Source: Sphingobacteriales bacterium (lineage in GTDB: Bacteria; Bacteroidota; Bacteroidia; Chitinophagales; Chitinophagaceae). From it: a stretch of DNA of 64,000 nt. The stretch spans positions 274,673 through 338,672 of the forward strand of contig JAAXIF010000065.1 in NCBI GenBank assembly GCA_012270485.1, given 5' to 3'. Shown here in pieces: positions 35,405-42,696 of the stretch; the stretch's first letter is position 1, and each line of letters opens with the position of its first letter. A model generated the notes under the pieces. That model was given only the letters and a program-made list of their open reading frames with translations, did no database searches and had not been told where the DNA came from. The position numbers were made by a program, and so were the translations under genes.

Positions 35405-35691
35405 TGATGAAAACAATACAAGAACTAATCAACGATAAAAATACGGTTATCATTGATGTAAGAACGGCAGGTGAATATGGGGTTTCACATTATCCGGGAG
35501 CAATCAATATTCCTTTGGATGAATTACCCAAACATCTCAATCAATTGAAAGCAGAGAATAAGCCTATTCTTTTATACTGCAGAAGTGGTAACAGAAGTGG
35601 CATTGGTATGAATTTCTTACTCCAACAGGGGTTCCAAGAAGTGTACAATGGGGGCGGATTGAATGACATGTTATTCTATCAAAATAAATAA
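35404..35691 (+). CDS. Single-domain rhodanese
   Basis: A 95-residue sulfurtransferase with catalytic Cys 59 in LLYCRSGNRSG and the family N-terminal VIIDVRTAGEYGVSHYPGAI. It carries persulfide sulfur between donors and acceptors in the cytosol. Start ATG at 35404 overlaps the previous stop by one base. The active-site loop CRSGNRS is typical of GlpE/PspE-sized enzymes in sulfide-related operons. Confidence 0.88.
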   Translation: MMKTIQELINDKNTVIIDVRTAGEYGVSHYPGAINIPLDELPKHLNQLKAENKPILLYCRSGNRSGIGMNFLLQQGFQEVYNGGGLNDMLFYQNK

Positions 35692-35693
35692 AT

Positions 35694-36002
35694 ATGCTAA
35701 CAATATTTAAAAAGTTACTTCCCACACCCATAGATTTCAAGCAAATATTGGTTAACGGAGGTTTGCTAATTGATGTGAGAACAAAAAGTGAGTTTGCGAA
35801 AGGACACATTAAAGAGTCTATCAATATTCCTTTAGATATACTCCCCGAAAAGATCTCTAAGTTGCAAAAGATAAAAAAACCGGTCATTACCGTTTGCAAA
35901 AGTGGAAATAGAAGTAGCGTCGCTAAAAGTATATTGAAAAGCGCTGGTATAGAGGCTTATAATGCAGGTGCATGGAAAAGTCTAGAACAGAAAATAAAAT
36001 AA
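35694..36002 (+). CDS. Single-domain rhodanese (second)
   Basis: A 102-residue rhodanese with catalytic Cys 68 in VCKSGNRSSVA and LLIDVRTKSEFAKGHIKESINIP in its N-terminal half. It is 2 nt after the first rhodanese and 2 nt before a DUF2892 gene. In E. coli YgaP a rhodanese is fused to a DUF2892-like membrane part; here the two appear as separate adjacent genes. It differs from the first rhodanese by its charged loop (Lys after Cys), so the two may have different partners. Confidence 0.88.
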   Translation: MLTIFKKLLPTPIDFKQILVNGGLLIDVRTKSEFAKGHIKESINIPLDILPEKISKLQKIKKPVITVCKSGNRSSVAKSILKSAGIEAYNAGAWKSLEQKIK

Positions 36003-36004
36003 AG

Positions 36005-36241
36005 ATGAAAGTATTAATAAGCAACTGGCATATCATGCGCATCATACGTTTAATCTTAGCACTTGCTATTATAGTACAGTCTTGGTATATGAAAGATACC
36101 ACCACTGCTGTACTCGGTATACTATTACTGGCCAGCGCTATTTTTAATATGGGTTGTTGTGGGCCTGCCGGTTGCTCTACTTCATTTAGTTCATCAAAAA
36201 AAACTCAGGAGAAGAATACAGGATATGAAGAAGTGGTATAA
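36005..36241 (+). CDS. DUF2892-type small membrane protein (YgaP membrane part)
   Basis: A 78-residue protein with two hydrophobic segments (RIIRLILALAIIVQSWYM and AVLGILLLASAIFNM) followed by a cysteine cluster GCCGPAGC, matching the DUF2892 pattern. Start at ATG 36005 fits the 2-nt gap to the rhodanese gene. Three cysteines at the membrane surface could accept sulfane sulfur from the rhodanese; that is inference. Confidence 0.75.
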   Translation: MKVLISNWHIMRIIRLILALAIIVQSWYMKDTTTAVLGILLLASAIFNMGCCGPAGCSTSFSSSKKTQEKNTGYEEVV

Positions 36242-36440
36242 ACAAAACAGTTTAATCATATTAGGCGCTTTTACAGGAGCCATAGGGGGTTATTTGTATT
36301 GGAAGTACATTGGATGTGTGAGTGGTACTTGTGCCATCACTTCAAAACCATTCAATAGCACCATTTATTTTGCCATCATAGGTGCATTGGTATTCAGTTT
36401 ATTCAAAAAGAATTCGAAAGAAAAGAGCTATGTTGAATAA
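36225..36440 (+). CDS. DUF6132-like small membrane protein
   Basis: A 71-residue protein with two membrane helices (LIILGAFTGAIGGYLYWKYIG and TIYFAIIGALVFSLF) and the segment CVSGTCAITS between them, as in DUF6132 proteins of Bacteroidota. It overlaps the previous gene by 17 nt and the thioredoxin gene by 11 nt, so translation is coupled. The two cysteines spaced by four residues near the membrane face may take part in sulfur transfer. The exact function is unknown. Confidence 0.7.
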   Translation: MKKWYKQNSLIILGAFTGAIGGYLYWKYIGCVSGTCAITSKPFNSTIYFAIIGALVFSLFKKNSKEKSYVE

Positions 36441-36735
36441 TTCATTCCAAAAAATCATAGGTAGCGAAACGCCTGTTCTGGTTGACTTTTATGCAGACTG
36501 GTGTGGACCCTGTAGAATGATGCCGCCTGTTTTAAAGGAGTTAAAAGACCGGCTGGGAGACCGGATAAAAATTTTTAAAGTAAATGTGGATGAACACAGT
36601 GATGTTGCTTCTCATTTTCAAGTGAGTAGTATTCCTACATTGATGGTATTCAAAAAGGGTGATCTTCTATGGCGAGAGCCGGGTGTGAAGAATGTTTCAC
36701 AATTACAACAGATCTTACAAATGCATATATCATGA
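36430..36735 (+). CDS. trxA: Thioredoxin
   Basis: A 101-residue cytosolic thioredoxin with the WCGPC site (Cys 25, Cys 28) in VDFYADWCGPCRMMPP and cis-Pro in SSIPTLMVFKKG. Within this operon it probably releases sulfide or regenerates rhodanese/persulfide intermediates. Start at ATG 36430 is chosen for fold length; 11-nt overlap with the DUF6132 gene, ATGA overlap with the HMA gene. Confidence 0.93.
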   Translation: MLNNSFQKIIGSETPVLVDFYADWCGPCRMMPPVLKELKDRLGDRIKIFKVNVDEHSDVASHFQVSSIPTLMVFKKGDLLWREPGVKNVSQLQQILQMHIS

Positions 36736-36992
36736 CCAGTACAGAAATAATTTTTGTGGAGAATATGCGATGTAGAGGTTGTGCCAATACGATAGAATCA
36801 ACACTTATCAAAATACCCGGCGTTCAAGGTGTTGATATTTCATTGACCGATAAAAAGGTTTGTGTAATGGGTATTGGTATAGATAGAGATCTCATCATTA
36901 AAACCTTAGAAAAAATAGGATATCCTTTATCTGGCAAAAATTCCTTCTTCAGAAAAGCTGTTTCTTTTATTGCTTGTTCCAGCGGTCGATAA
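36732..36992 (+). CDS. HMA-domain protein (metallochaperone-like)
   Basis: An 86-residue ferredoxin-like HMA domain with the metal-binding site MRCRGC (Cys 14, Cys 17) and the typical IESTLIKIPGVQGVDISLTDKKVCVMG. A C-terminal tail adds FIACSSGR with another Cys. CXXC HMA proteins bind Cu(I), Hg(II) or Zn; here it may protect against copper reacting with thiosulfate or act as a sulfane-sulfur carrier, neither of which is proven. It is translationally coupled to trxA (ATGA). Confidence 0.78.
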   Translation: MTSTEIIFVENMRCRGCANTIESTLIKIPGVQGVDISLTDKKVCVMGIGIDRDLIIKTLEKIGYPLSGKNSFFRKAVSFIACSSGR

Positions 36993-37020
36993 TCACTTTC
37001 TATTATAAAACCCTTTATAT

Positions 37021-38403
37021 ATGACAGTACGTATTGCTGCTATCATGCTTATACTATTTTTTCAAAACTTCTCTGCTTCCGCAATGCAGGAGACTGAAAG
37101 CAGTCCTATTGATAGCAACAGCTTAAGAGCTGCTTTTGTAAATGGAAAAACAGAAGCGCATTTCCGATACTTTTTTATGGCTACTGATAATCAAAAAGGA
37201 CTTACAGATTATTATGCCAACGCCGTGGGTGGTGGATTAAAATATCAAACCGGAAAATTTCATGGCTTTCAGGCAGGCGTGGGTGGGTTTTTCATTTTTA
37301 ATATTGGGTCTTCTGATCTACATCAACCTGATGCACTCACAAAACAGGTGAACAGATACGAGATCGGATTATTTGATATCGAAAACGCATCCAATAAAAA
37401 TGATATTGACAGATTGGAAGAGCTCTATTTGAAATACAACTTTAAAAAAGCTAGTATCAGCTTAGGCAAACAACTCATCCATACTCCATTTATCAACTTA
37501 CAAGATGGTAGAATGAGACCTACAGGAGTAGAAGGTCTTTGGCTGAATGCTACATCAAAAAAAACAAAATGGGAAGGGGGTGTCTTATGGGGTATGAGTC
37601 CGAGAAGTACTGTTCGGTGGTTCAATATTGGTACTTCAATCGGTGTATATCCTCAAGGAATCCAGGAAAATGGACAAGCTGCTAATTATAGAGAACATGT
37701 ACATAGTAAAATCATTGGAGTGCTGGGTCTCACACATACATTTGAAGAGGGGTTGAGATGGCAACTATGGGAACAATGGACAGAAAACGTGTTCAATACG
37801 GTTTTATTACAAGTAGATAAAAATTGGGGAAGCAGCTCCTTTTATTCGGGTGTGCAAGGCATTATACAACATGCATTGAATGATGGGGGAAATGTTGATC
37901 CAAGTAAAACCTACATACAAAAAGGCAGTAAAGCATTTAGTTTCGGTGCCACTACCGGTTGGAAAAATAAAAACACGGATATTTCATTCAATTATAACCG
38001 TATTACATCAAGCGGTCGTTATATGATGCCAAGAGAATGGGGAAGAGATCCGTTTTATACATTTCTACCTAGAGAGAGAAATGAAGGTTTCGGAGATGTA
38101 CATGCCGGATTGGTCAAATTCAAGCAATCATTTCCAAAACAACATCTACAAACATGGATTGGATTTGGGTACTACCACTTACCGGATGTAACCAATACAC
38201 GATTGAATAAATATGGAATGCCTTCATACACACAATTCAATGTAGATATTCAATATCATTTCGTGGGAGTCTTGGAAGGGATGAATGCGCAATTCCTGTA
38301 TGTATATAAGGGACAAGAAGGGAATAGTTATGGAAACAACAAATATGTGATACATAAAGTAAACACATCTTTATTCAACTTAATTTTAAACTATCAATTT
38401 TAA
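37021..38403 (+). CDS. OprD-like outer-membrane porin
   Basis: A 460-residue protein with a signal peptide (about 1-22) and a beta-barrel sequence pattern ending in the aromatic-terminal NLILNYQF. The region LEELYLKYNFKKASISLGKQLIHTPFINLQDGRMRPTGVEGLWLN (in pieces at about 131-175) resembles OprD/OpdQ family porins. In this operon, between the persulfide genes and tsdA, it probably lets thiosulfate or tetrathionate through the outer membrane. Substrate inferred from context only. Confidence 0.7.
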   Translation: MTVRIAAIMLILFFQNFSASAMQETESSPIDSNSLRAAFVNGKTEAHFRYFFMATDNQKGLTDYYANAVGGGLKYQTGKFHGFQAGVGGFFIFNIGSSDLHQPDALTKQVNRYEIGLFDIENASNKNDIDRLEELYLKYNFKKASISLGKQLIHTPFINLQDGRMRPTGVEGLWLNATSKKTKWEGGVLWGMSPRSTVRWFNIGTSIGVYPQGIQENGQAANYREHVHSKIIGVLGLTHTFEEGLRWQLWEQWTENVFNTVLLQVDKNWGSSSFYSGVQGIIQHALNDGGNVDPSKTYIQKGSKAFSFGATTGWKNKNTDISFNYNRITSSGRYMMPREWGRDPFYTFLPRERNEGFGDVHAGLVKFKQSFPKQHLQTWIGFGYYHLPDVTNTRLNKYGMPSYTQFNVDIQYHFVGVLEGMNAQFLYVYKGQEGNSYGNNKYVIHKVNTSLFNLILNYQF

Positions 38404-38412
38404 TCAAGTGCT

Positions 38413-39390
38413 ATGTGGAGAAAGATTCAATCAGACTGGCCTGCATATTTGCTTGCACTAGTTGTATTATTGGTAATCGTATTAAAGCTACCCATGAACC
38501 ATCATGAAAGAGTGTTGGCATCGTTGGAAGATAGTACCTGGCATGCCCCAAGTTTATACCTTGATCCTATTAAAAATAATCAAGAACGGGAACTCATTAC
38601 CTATGGCAAAGAATTAATTGCGAATACCTCAACTTATCTCGGACCCAAGGGAACTGTAATGCAGATCAGTAATGGGATGAATTGTCAGAATTGCCATATT
38701 GATGCGGGTACTAAACCGGATGGAAATAATTTTAGTGCTGTATCTGCTAACTATCCTTTATTTAGAGACAGAAGTGGTGAAGTAGAAAGCATTTACAAGC
38801 GCGTGAGTGATTGTTTTGAAAGGAGTCTAAATGGTACTGCACCTGATAGTACCAGTAGAGAATATCAAGCCATCCATGCATATATTCAATGGTTAGGAAA
38901 AGATGTCGCAAAAGGCTCTCACCCAAAAGGAAGTGGTATCAAAAAACCGGATTTTCTCCAACGTGCGGCTGATCCTGAAAAAGGAAAGAAAGTATATACT
39001 ATTTATTGTGAACGTTGTCATGGAGTCAATGGTGAAGGACAAGTAAACCTGGGAAATACAGGATACAGTTACCCTCCGTTGTGGGGAAAGAACAGTTATA
39101 ATACCGGAGCAGGTTTATACAGACTTAGCAACTTTGCAGGTTTCATTCAATCTAACATGCCTTTTAATGAAGTATCAGCTCATAATAAATTGACGGACGA
39201 AGAAGCATGGGATATTGCAGCGTATGTAAACAGTCAACCCAGACCTATCATGAAAGAATCGCACGATTGGCCCGATATCAGTAAAAAACCTGTTGATCAT
39301 CCTTTTGGTCCTTATGTTGATGGTTTTAGTGAACAACAGCATAAATATGGTCCGTTTTTGCCGATTGTTTTAGCCAGAGAGAAAAACTAA
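38413..39390 (+). CDS. tsdA: TsdA-like dihaem thiosulfate dehydrogenase
   Basis: A 325-residue dihaem c-type cytochrome. Residues 12-26 are an uncleaved N-terminal membrane helix, so the protein is anchored and faces the periplasm. Haem 1 motif CQNCH at 91-95, haem 2 motif CERCH at 199-203. Between them, RVSDCFERSLNG (131-141) provides Cys 134 at the place of the TsdA cysteine ligand, with the preceding SAVSANYPLFRDRSGE also typical. TsdA couples two thiosulfates to tetrathionate (or the reverse). It is 9 nt after the porin gene and ends the operon begun at 33986. Confidence 0.88.
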   Translation: MWRKIQSDWPAYLLALVVLLVIVLKLPMNHHERVLASLEDSTWHAPSLYLDPIKNNQERELITYGKELIANTSTYLGPKGTVMQISNGMNCQNCHIDAGTKPDGNNFSAVSANYPLFRDRSGEVESIYKRVSDCFERSLNGTAPDSTSREYQAIHAYIQWLGKDVAKGSHPKGSGIKKPDFLQRAADPEKGKKVYTIYCERCHGVNGEGQVNLGNTGYSYPPLWGKNSYNTGAGLYRLSNFAGFIQSNMPFNEVSAHNKLTDEEAWDIAAYVNSQPRPIMKESHDWPDISKKPVDHPFGPYVDGFSEQQHKYGPFLPIVLAREKN

Positions 39391-39395
39391 GTAAG

Positions 39396-39411
39396 CGTGA
39401 CATGCATCACG
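39396..39411. promoter_or_regulatory. Crp/Fnr-type operator 5 (YeeE pair)
   Basis: CGTGACATGCATCACG, 5-nt perfect arms, 6-nt centre. The centre is 29.5 nt before CATTTTTG (39433-39440), and the expected start near 39446 precedes the ATG at 39461. Confidence 0.83.
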
Positions 39412-39460
39412 TTTCAAAAAACAGAAACCATTCATTTTTGCAACTCAATCAAGTAAACCA

Positions 39461-40024
39461 ATGAAAGAATTTTTACAACAACCTTGGCCTTGGTACGTTG
39501 CCGGTGTTTTAATCGGATTGATTGTACCTGCATTATTGATTTTAGGCAATAAACATTTTGGTATTTCAGCCAATTTGCGACATGCTTGTGCAGCTTGTTT
39601 TCCTTCCAATATCAACTTCTTCAAGTATGATTGGAAAAAAGAAAGCTGGAATTTATTTTTTGTAGGAGGCATATTGATTGGGGCACTCATTGCAGCATTG
39701 GGTTTACCTGATCCGAACCCAATTGTAGTAAATCCTGATCTTGTCAATGAATTGAATACGTATGGCATCAATGATTATAGCAGTATGGTGCCCCAACAAC
39801 TGGTATCCTGGGATAGTTTATTCACTGCCAGGGGATTGATCATGATGGTAGGTGGTGGTTTTCTGGTAGGTTTTGGTTCACGTTATGCGGGTGGATGTAC
39901 CAGTGGTCATGCTATTATGGGATTAAGCAATCTTCAATGGCCATCATTGGTAGCTACTTGTTGTTTTATGGCCGGTGGATTTCTCATGGCCAATTTGATT
40001 CTTCCTTTCATTATGAAATTATAA
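39461..40024 (+). CDS. YeeE/YedE-family half transporter (PmpA-like)
   Basis: A 187-residue membrane protein with about five hydrophobic segments and the conserved motif GGCTSGHAIMGLSNL near its C-terminus (around 148-162). The family includes the thiosulfate importer TsuA/YeeE, in which conserved cysteines and glycine loops guide thiosulfate; here the domain is split over two genes, as in PmpA/PmpB. Start ATG 39461 lies just downstream of operator 5. Together with the next gene it probably moves thiosulfate or a related sulfur species across the inner membrane. Confidence 0.83.
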   Translation: MKEFLQQPWPWYVAGVLIGLIVPALLILGNKHFGISANLRHACAACFPSNINFFKYDWKKESWNLFFVGGILIGALIAALGLPDPNPIVVNPDLVNELNTYGINDYSSMVPQQLVSWDSLFTARGLIMMVGGGFLVGFGSRYAGGCTSGHAIMGLSNLQWPSLVATCCFMAGGFLMANLILPFIMKL

Positions 40025-40035
40025 ATTGAAAAGAC

Positions 40036-40545
40036 ATGTCTGCAGAAAAAAATATACAAGAAATACTAACCGACTTTGAAGTTCGCTCATTGGATACGGT
40101 TTGTATCAATGAATCTACTCAACAACATCCCTGGTGGTACAATTTTAAATACCTCGCAGTGGGTATATTATTTGGAATTGTATTTGTAAAAGCTGAAATC
40201 ATATCATGGTTCAGAATGCAAGAAATGTTTCGCTTTCAAAGCTTTCATATGTATGGTGTAATAGGTACTGCAGTAGTGGTAGGCGCTATTTCCATTGCAC
40301 TCATCAAAAAATTCAAAGTGAAAACCATTCATGGAGAAGAGATAAACTTTACACCAAAAAAATTCAATAAAGGACAAATCATTGGCGGACTTATTTTTGG
40401 TTTGGGTTGGGCATTGACAGGCGCTTGTCCGGGACCTATTTTTGCTCAGATAGGTATGGGAATCACTGTGATGATCGTTGTTTTATTAAGTGCTATTGCC
40501 GGTACTTGGGTATATGGTTATTTCAGGGACCGATTACCCCACTAA
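40036..40545 (+). CDS. YeeE/YedE-family half transporter (PmpB/DUF6691-like)
   Basis: A 169-residue partner with four hydrophobic segments after a ~35-residue soluble N-terminus. The sulfur-channel motif GACPGPIFAQIG (about 134-145) contains the conserved Cys. It begins 11 nt after the first half. Two halves with GGCTSGH and GACPGP motifs make up one full YeeE-like fold. Inferred substrate: thiosulfate or sulfane sulfur. Confidence 0.83.
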   Translation: MSAEKNIQEILTDFEVRSLDTVCINESTQQHPWWYNFKYLAVGILFGIVFVKAEIISWFRMQEMFRFQSFHMYGVIGTAVVVGAISIALIKKFKVKTIHGEEINFTPKKFNKGQIIGGLIFGLGWALTGACPGPIFAQIGMGITVMIVVLLSAIAGTWVYGYFRDRLPH

Positions 40546-40551
40546 TACATC

Positions 40552-41796
40552 ATGAACATGCAAGGGCTTCAAAAAAATGCTTATCAATTTTACCTATTGG
40601 TCTTGGTGAATGCATTTGTAGGAGCGATGATTGGACTAGAGCGTTCAGTATTATCTGGATTAGGTGAACAAATATTCCATCTCAGCGCATACGCTGTAAT
40701 TCTTTCTTTCATACTTGCATTTGGGTGTACAAAAGCATTGGCGAATCTGGGAGTGGCTTTTTTATCAAGCAAATTCAATCGTAAAAAAATACTGATACTG
40801 GGCTGGATGGCAGCTTTGCCTGTTCCATTCTTACTCATGTATGCAAGATCCTGGGAATGGATCATTCTAGCGAATATTTTATTGGGTATCAATCAAGGAC
40901 TGACATGGTCTTCAACTGTAATCATGAAAATTGATTTGGTTGGGTCTAAGAACAGAGGACTGGCCATGGGTATCAATGAATTCGCAGGTTACTTATCTGT
41001 TGGACTTGCCGCTTTATTAGCCGGTAATATTGCTGCTACATGGGGTTATCAATATTATCCCTTTTTACCCGGTGTACTCTTTGTAATTGCAGGCTTGCTT
41101 ATTTCCGTCTTTTTGGTAAAAGACACCACTCATTTTGTAGCACACGAAACCGCTCAAAGTAATATAGAGATATATCCCAAACTTTGGCAACAAATAAGCT
41201 GGAGACACCACAACATGGGATCTGTTAGTATCAATGGTTTAATCAATAACATGAATGATGCAATGGTATGGGGACTTCTTCCATTGTTACTGATACAGCG
41301 AGATTTCACCACTGTACAAATTGCATGGGTAGCCGGTATCTATCCGGCTGTTTGGGGACTTTCACAGTTATTCACCGGAACAATGGGAGATCGCTTTTGT
41401 AAAAAACAGATCATTAGTGCCGGTATGTTCCTACAAGGGGCGGCCATACTCATGTTCGTATTTTTCAGTTCATTTAGTTTAACCGTTGCAGCTTCTGCAG
41501 TATTGGGTATTGGAACAGCATTGGTATATCCGAATTTTTTAACGGTGATCGCAGAAAACCTACATCCAACACAAAGGGCTAAGGGGTTGAGTATTTTTCG
41601 TTTCTGGAGAGACAGTGGTTATGTATTTGGCGCTTTGTTGGCAGGCATATTAGCAGATATATTCGGACTCAGCATTACATTGATGATTGTTGCCGGTATA
41701 ACAGTTCTTGGAGGAGTATTGGCTGAAATTAGAATGTGTTGCACCCTTCGTCAGTTCTGGAAATCAAATTTATGTTCAGAAGCAGCTGTGTATTAA
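40552..41796 (+). CDS. MFS transporter
   Basis: A 414-residue major facilitator with about twelve membrane segments and the loop FLSSKFNRKKILILGW between helices 2 and 3. Later TGTMGDRFCKKQIISAG gives the second-half repeat of the same motif. It is 6 nt after the YeeE pair and thus under operator 5. Substrate not readable from sequence; in this setting a sulfur oxyanion or organic sulfur compound is plausible. The C-terminal RMCCTLRQFW contains a Cys pair. Confidence 0.82.
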   Translation: MNMQGLQKNAYQFYLLVLVNAFVGAMIGLERSVLSGLGEQIFHLSAYAVILSFILAFGCTKALANLGVAFLSSKFNRKKILILGWMAALPVPFLLMYARSWEWIILANILLGINQGLTWSSTVIMKIDLVGSKNRGLAMGINEFAGYLSVGLAALLAGNIAATWGYQYYPFLPGVLFVIAGLLISVFLVKDTTHFVAHETAQSNIEIYPKLWQQISWRHHNMGSVSINGLINNMNDAMVWGLLPLLLIQRDFTTVQIAWVAGIYPAVWGLSQLFTGTMGDRFCKKQIISAGMFLQGAAILMFVFFSSFSLTVAASAVLGIGTALVYPNFLTVIAENLHPTQRAKGLSIFRFWRDSGYVFGALLAGILADIFGLSITLMIVAGITVLGGVLAEIRMCCTLRQFWKSNLCSEAAVY

Positions 41797-41837
41797 AATA
41801 TTTATCTATTTTGAGTACACCCTATTGTCACTGAATC

Positions 41838-42431
41838 ATGAAGAAACTCTTATTTTCTTTCCTATTTATTGTTTCTTTACAAGAACTACCTGCACAATTA
41901 AAACTTCCGACAGATGACCCATCAGGTAAAGTAGTATTCAAAAAAACATCTGCCGTCATCTTACCAAGATCCGAAATGTATAGGCGAGCCAGAAACTGGT
42001 TATTGTATCAATACGCCACCTCAAAATTTGAAGACTACTTTAATATCAGTAAAAAAGGAAAACCCGTTTATTTAGCAGAAGACTCAAGGATGCGAAGCAT
42101 ATCCGGGAAATATGGTTTCTATATCATGTATCCGATCAAAGATTTATCCGGATTAAACATGAAACAAACATTTGTCATGTACACATTGACGGTAAACTTT
42201 AAAGACAGCGCTTTCGAAAGTAAGGTATCAGACCTGAAATGCTTTACCACTAACACTTCTAGAAATAGAATGCGTCCACCACAATTTGATTTGGAAGCCT
42301 ATAATAGTGTTCAATTGAATCGATTAGATCATGTTCAGCAGTACATTATTCCTCAGGTAACAAATAGTGTCCGAAAAATACATGAAGATTTATACCGTAA
42401 TATCAGATACGGGAATCTCACGTCTGAATGA
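41838..42431 (+). CDS. Exported DUF4468-like protein
   Basis: A 197-residue protein with a signal peptide (1-19, ending LPAQ). The segment GKVVFKKTSAVILPRSEMYRRARNWLLYQYATSKFEDYF (in two parts, about 30-70) resembles the DUF4468 (TBP-like fold) domain of Bacteroidota envelope proteins. The middle, ISGKYGFYIMYP and MYTLTVNFKDSAFESKVSDL, fits the same beta-alpha pattern. Function unknown. It has a separate 41-nt upstream gap after the MFS gene and is followed by a terminator. Confidence 0.65.
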   Translation: MKKLLFSFLFIVSLQELPAQLKLPTDDPSGKVVFKKTSAVILPRSEMYRRARNWLLYQYATSKFEDYFNISKKGKPVYLAEDSRMRSISGKYGFYIMYPIKDLSGLNMKQTFVMYTLTVNFKDSAFESKVSDLKCFTTNTSRNRMRPPQFDLEAYNSVQLNRLDHVQQYIIPQVTNSVRKIHEDLYRNIRYGNLTSE

Positions 42432-42656
42432 ATTAAAAACAGTTGAAAAGACGACTCAGATGTAGTGATGTTGCTACATGTATTTAACAGGCATTGCTAT
42501 TGTTCTGTTGTCCGCTTCGTTGTTTCTTTATGTTATAAAATACCCCTAAAAGGACTATTTTAGAATCCAACCATCTTAAGAAAATCCAAACAGCCTGTTA
42601 ACTCTTGTAGTGTAAGTTAAACGGGCAATATCCGAAAAGAAAAACCAAACGCTACC

Positions 42657-42696
42657 AACCTTTGCAGGATACTTTCCAGCAAAGGTTTTTTATTTT
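42657..42696 (+). terminator. Intrinsic terminator between the two sulfur clusters
   Basis: AACCTTTGC (42657-42665) pairs with GCAAAGGTT (42679-42687), followed by TTTTTATTTT. It stops rightward transcription before the convergent siroheme/TauE gene. The 225 nt before it (42432-42656) hold no gene that I can support. Confidence 0.8.
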
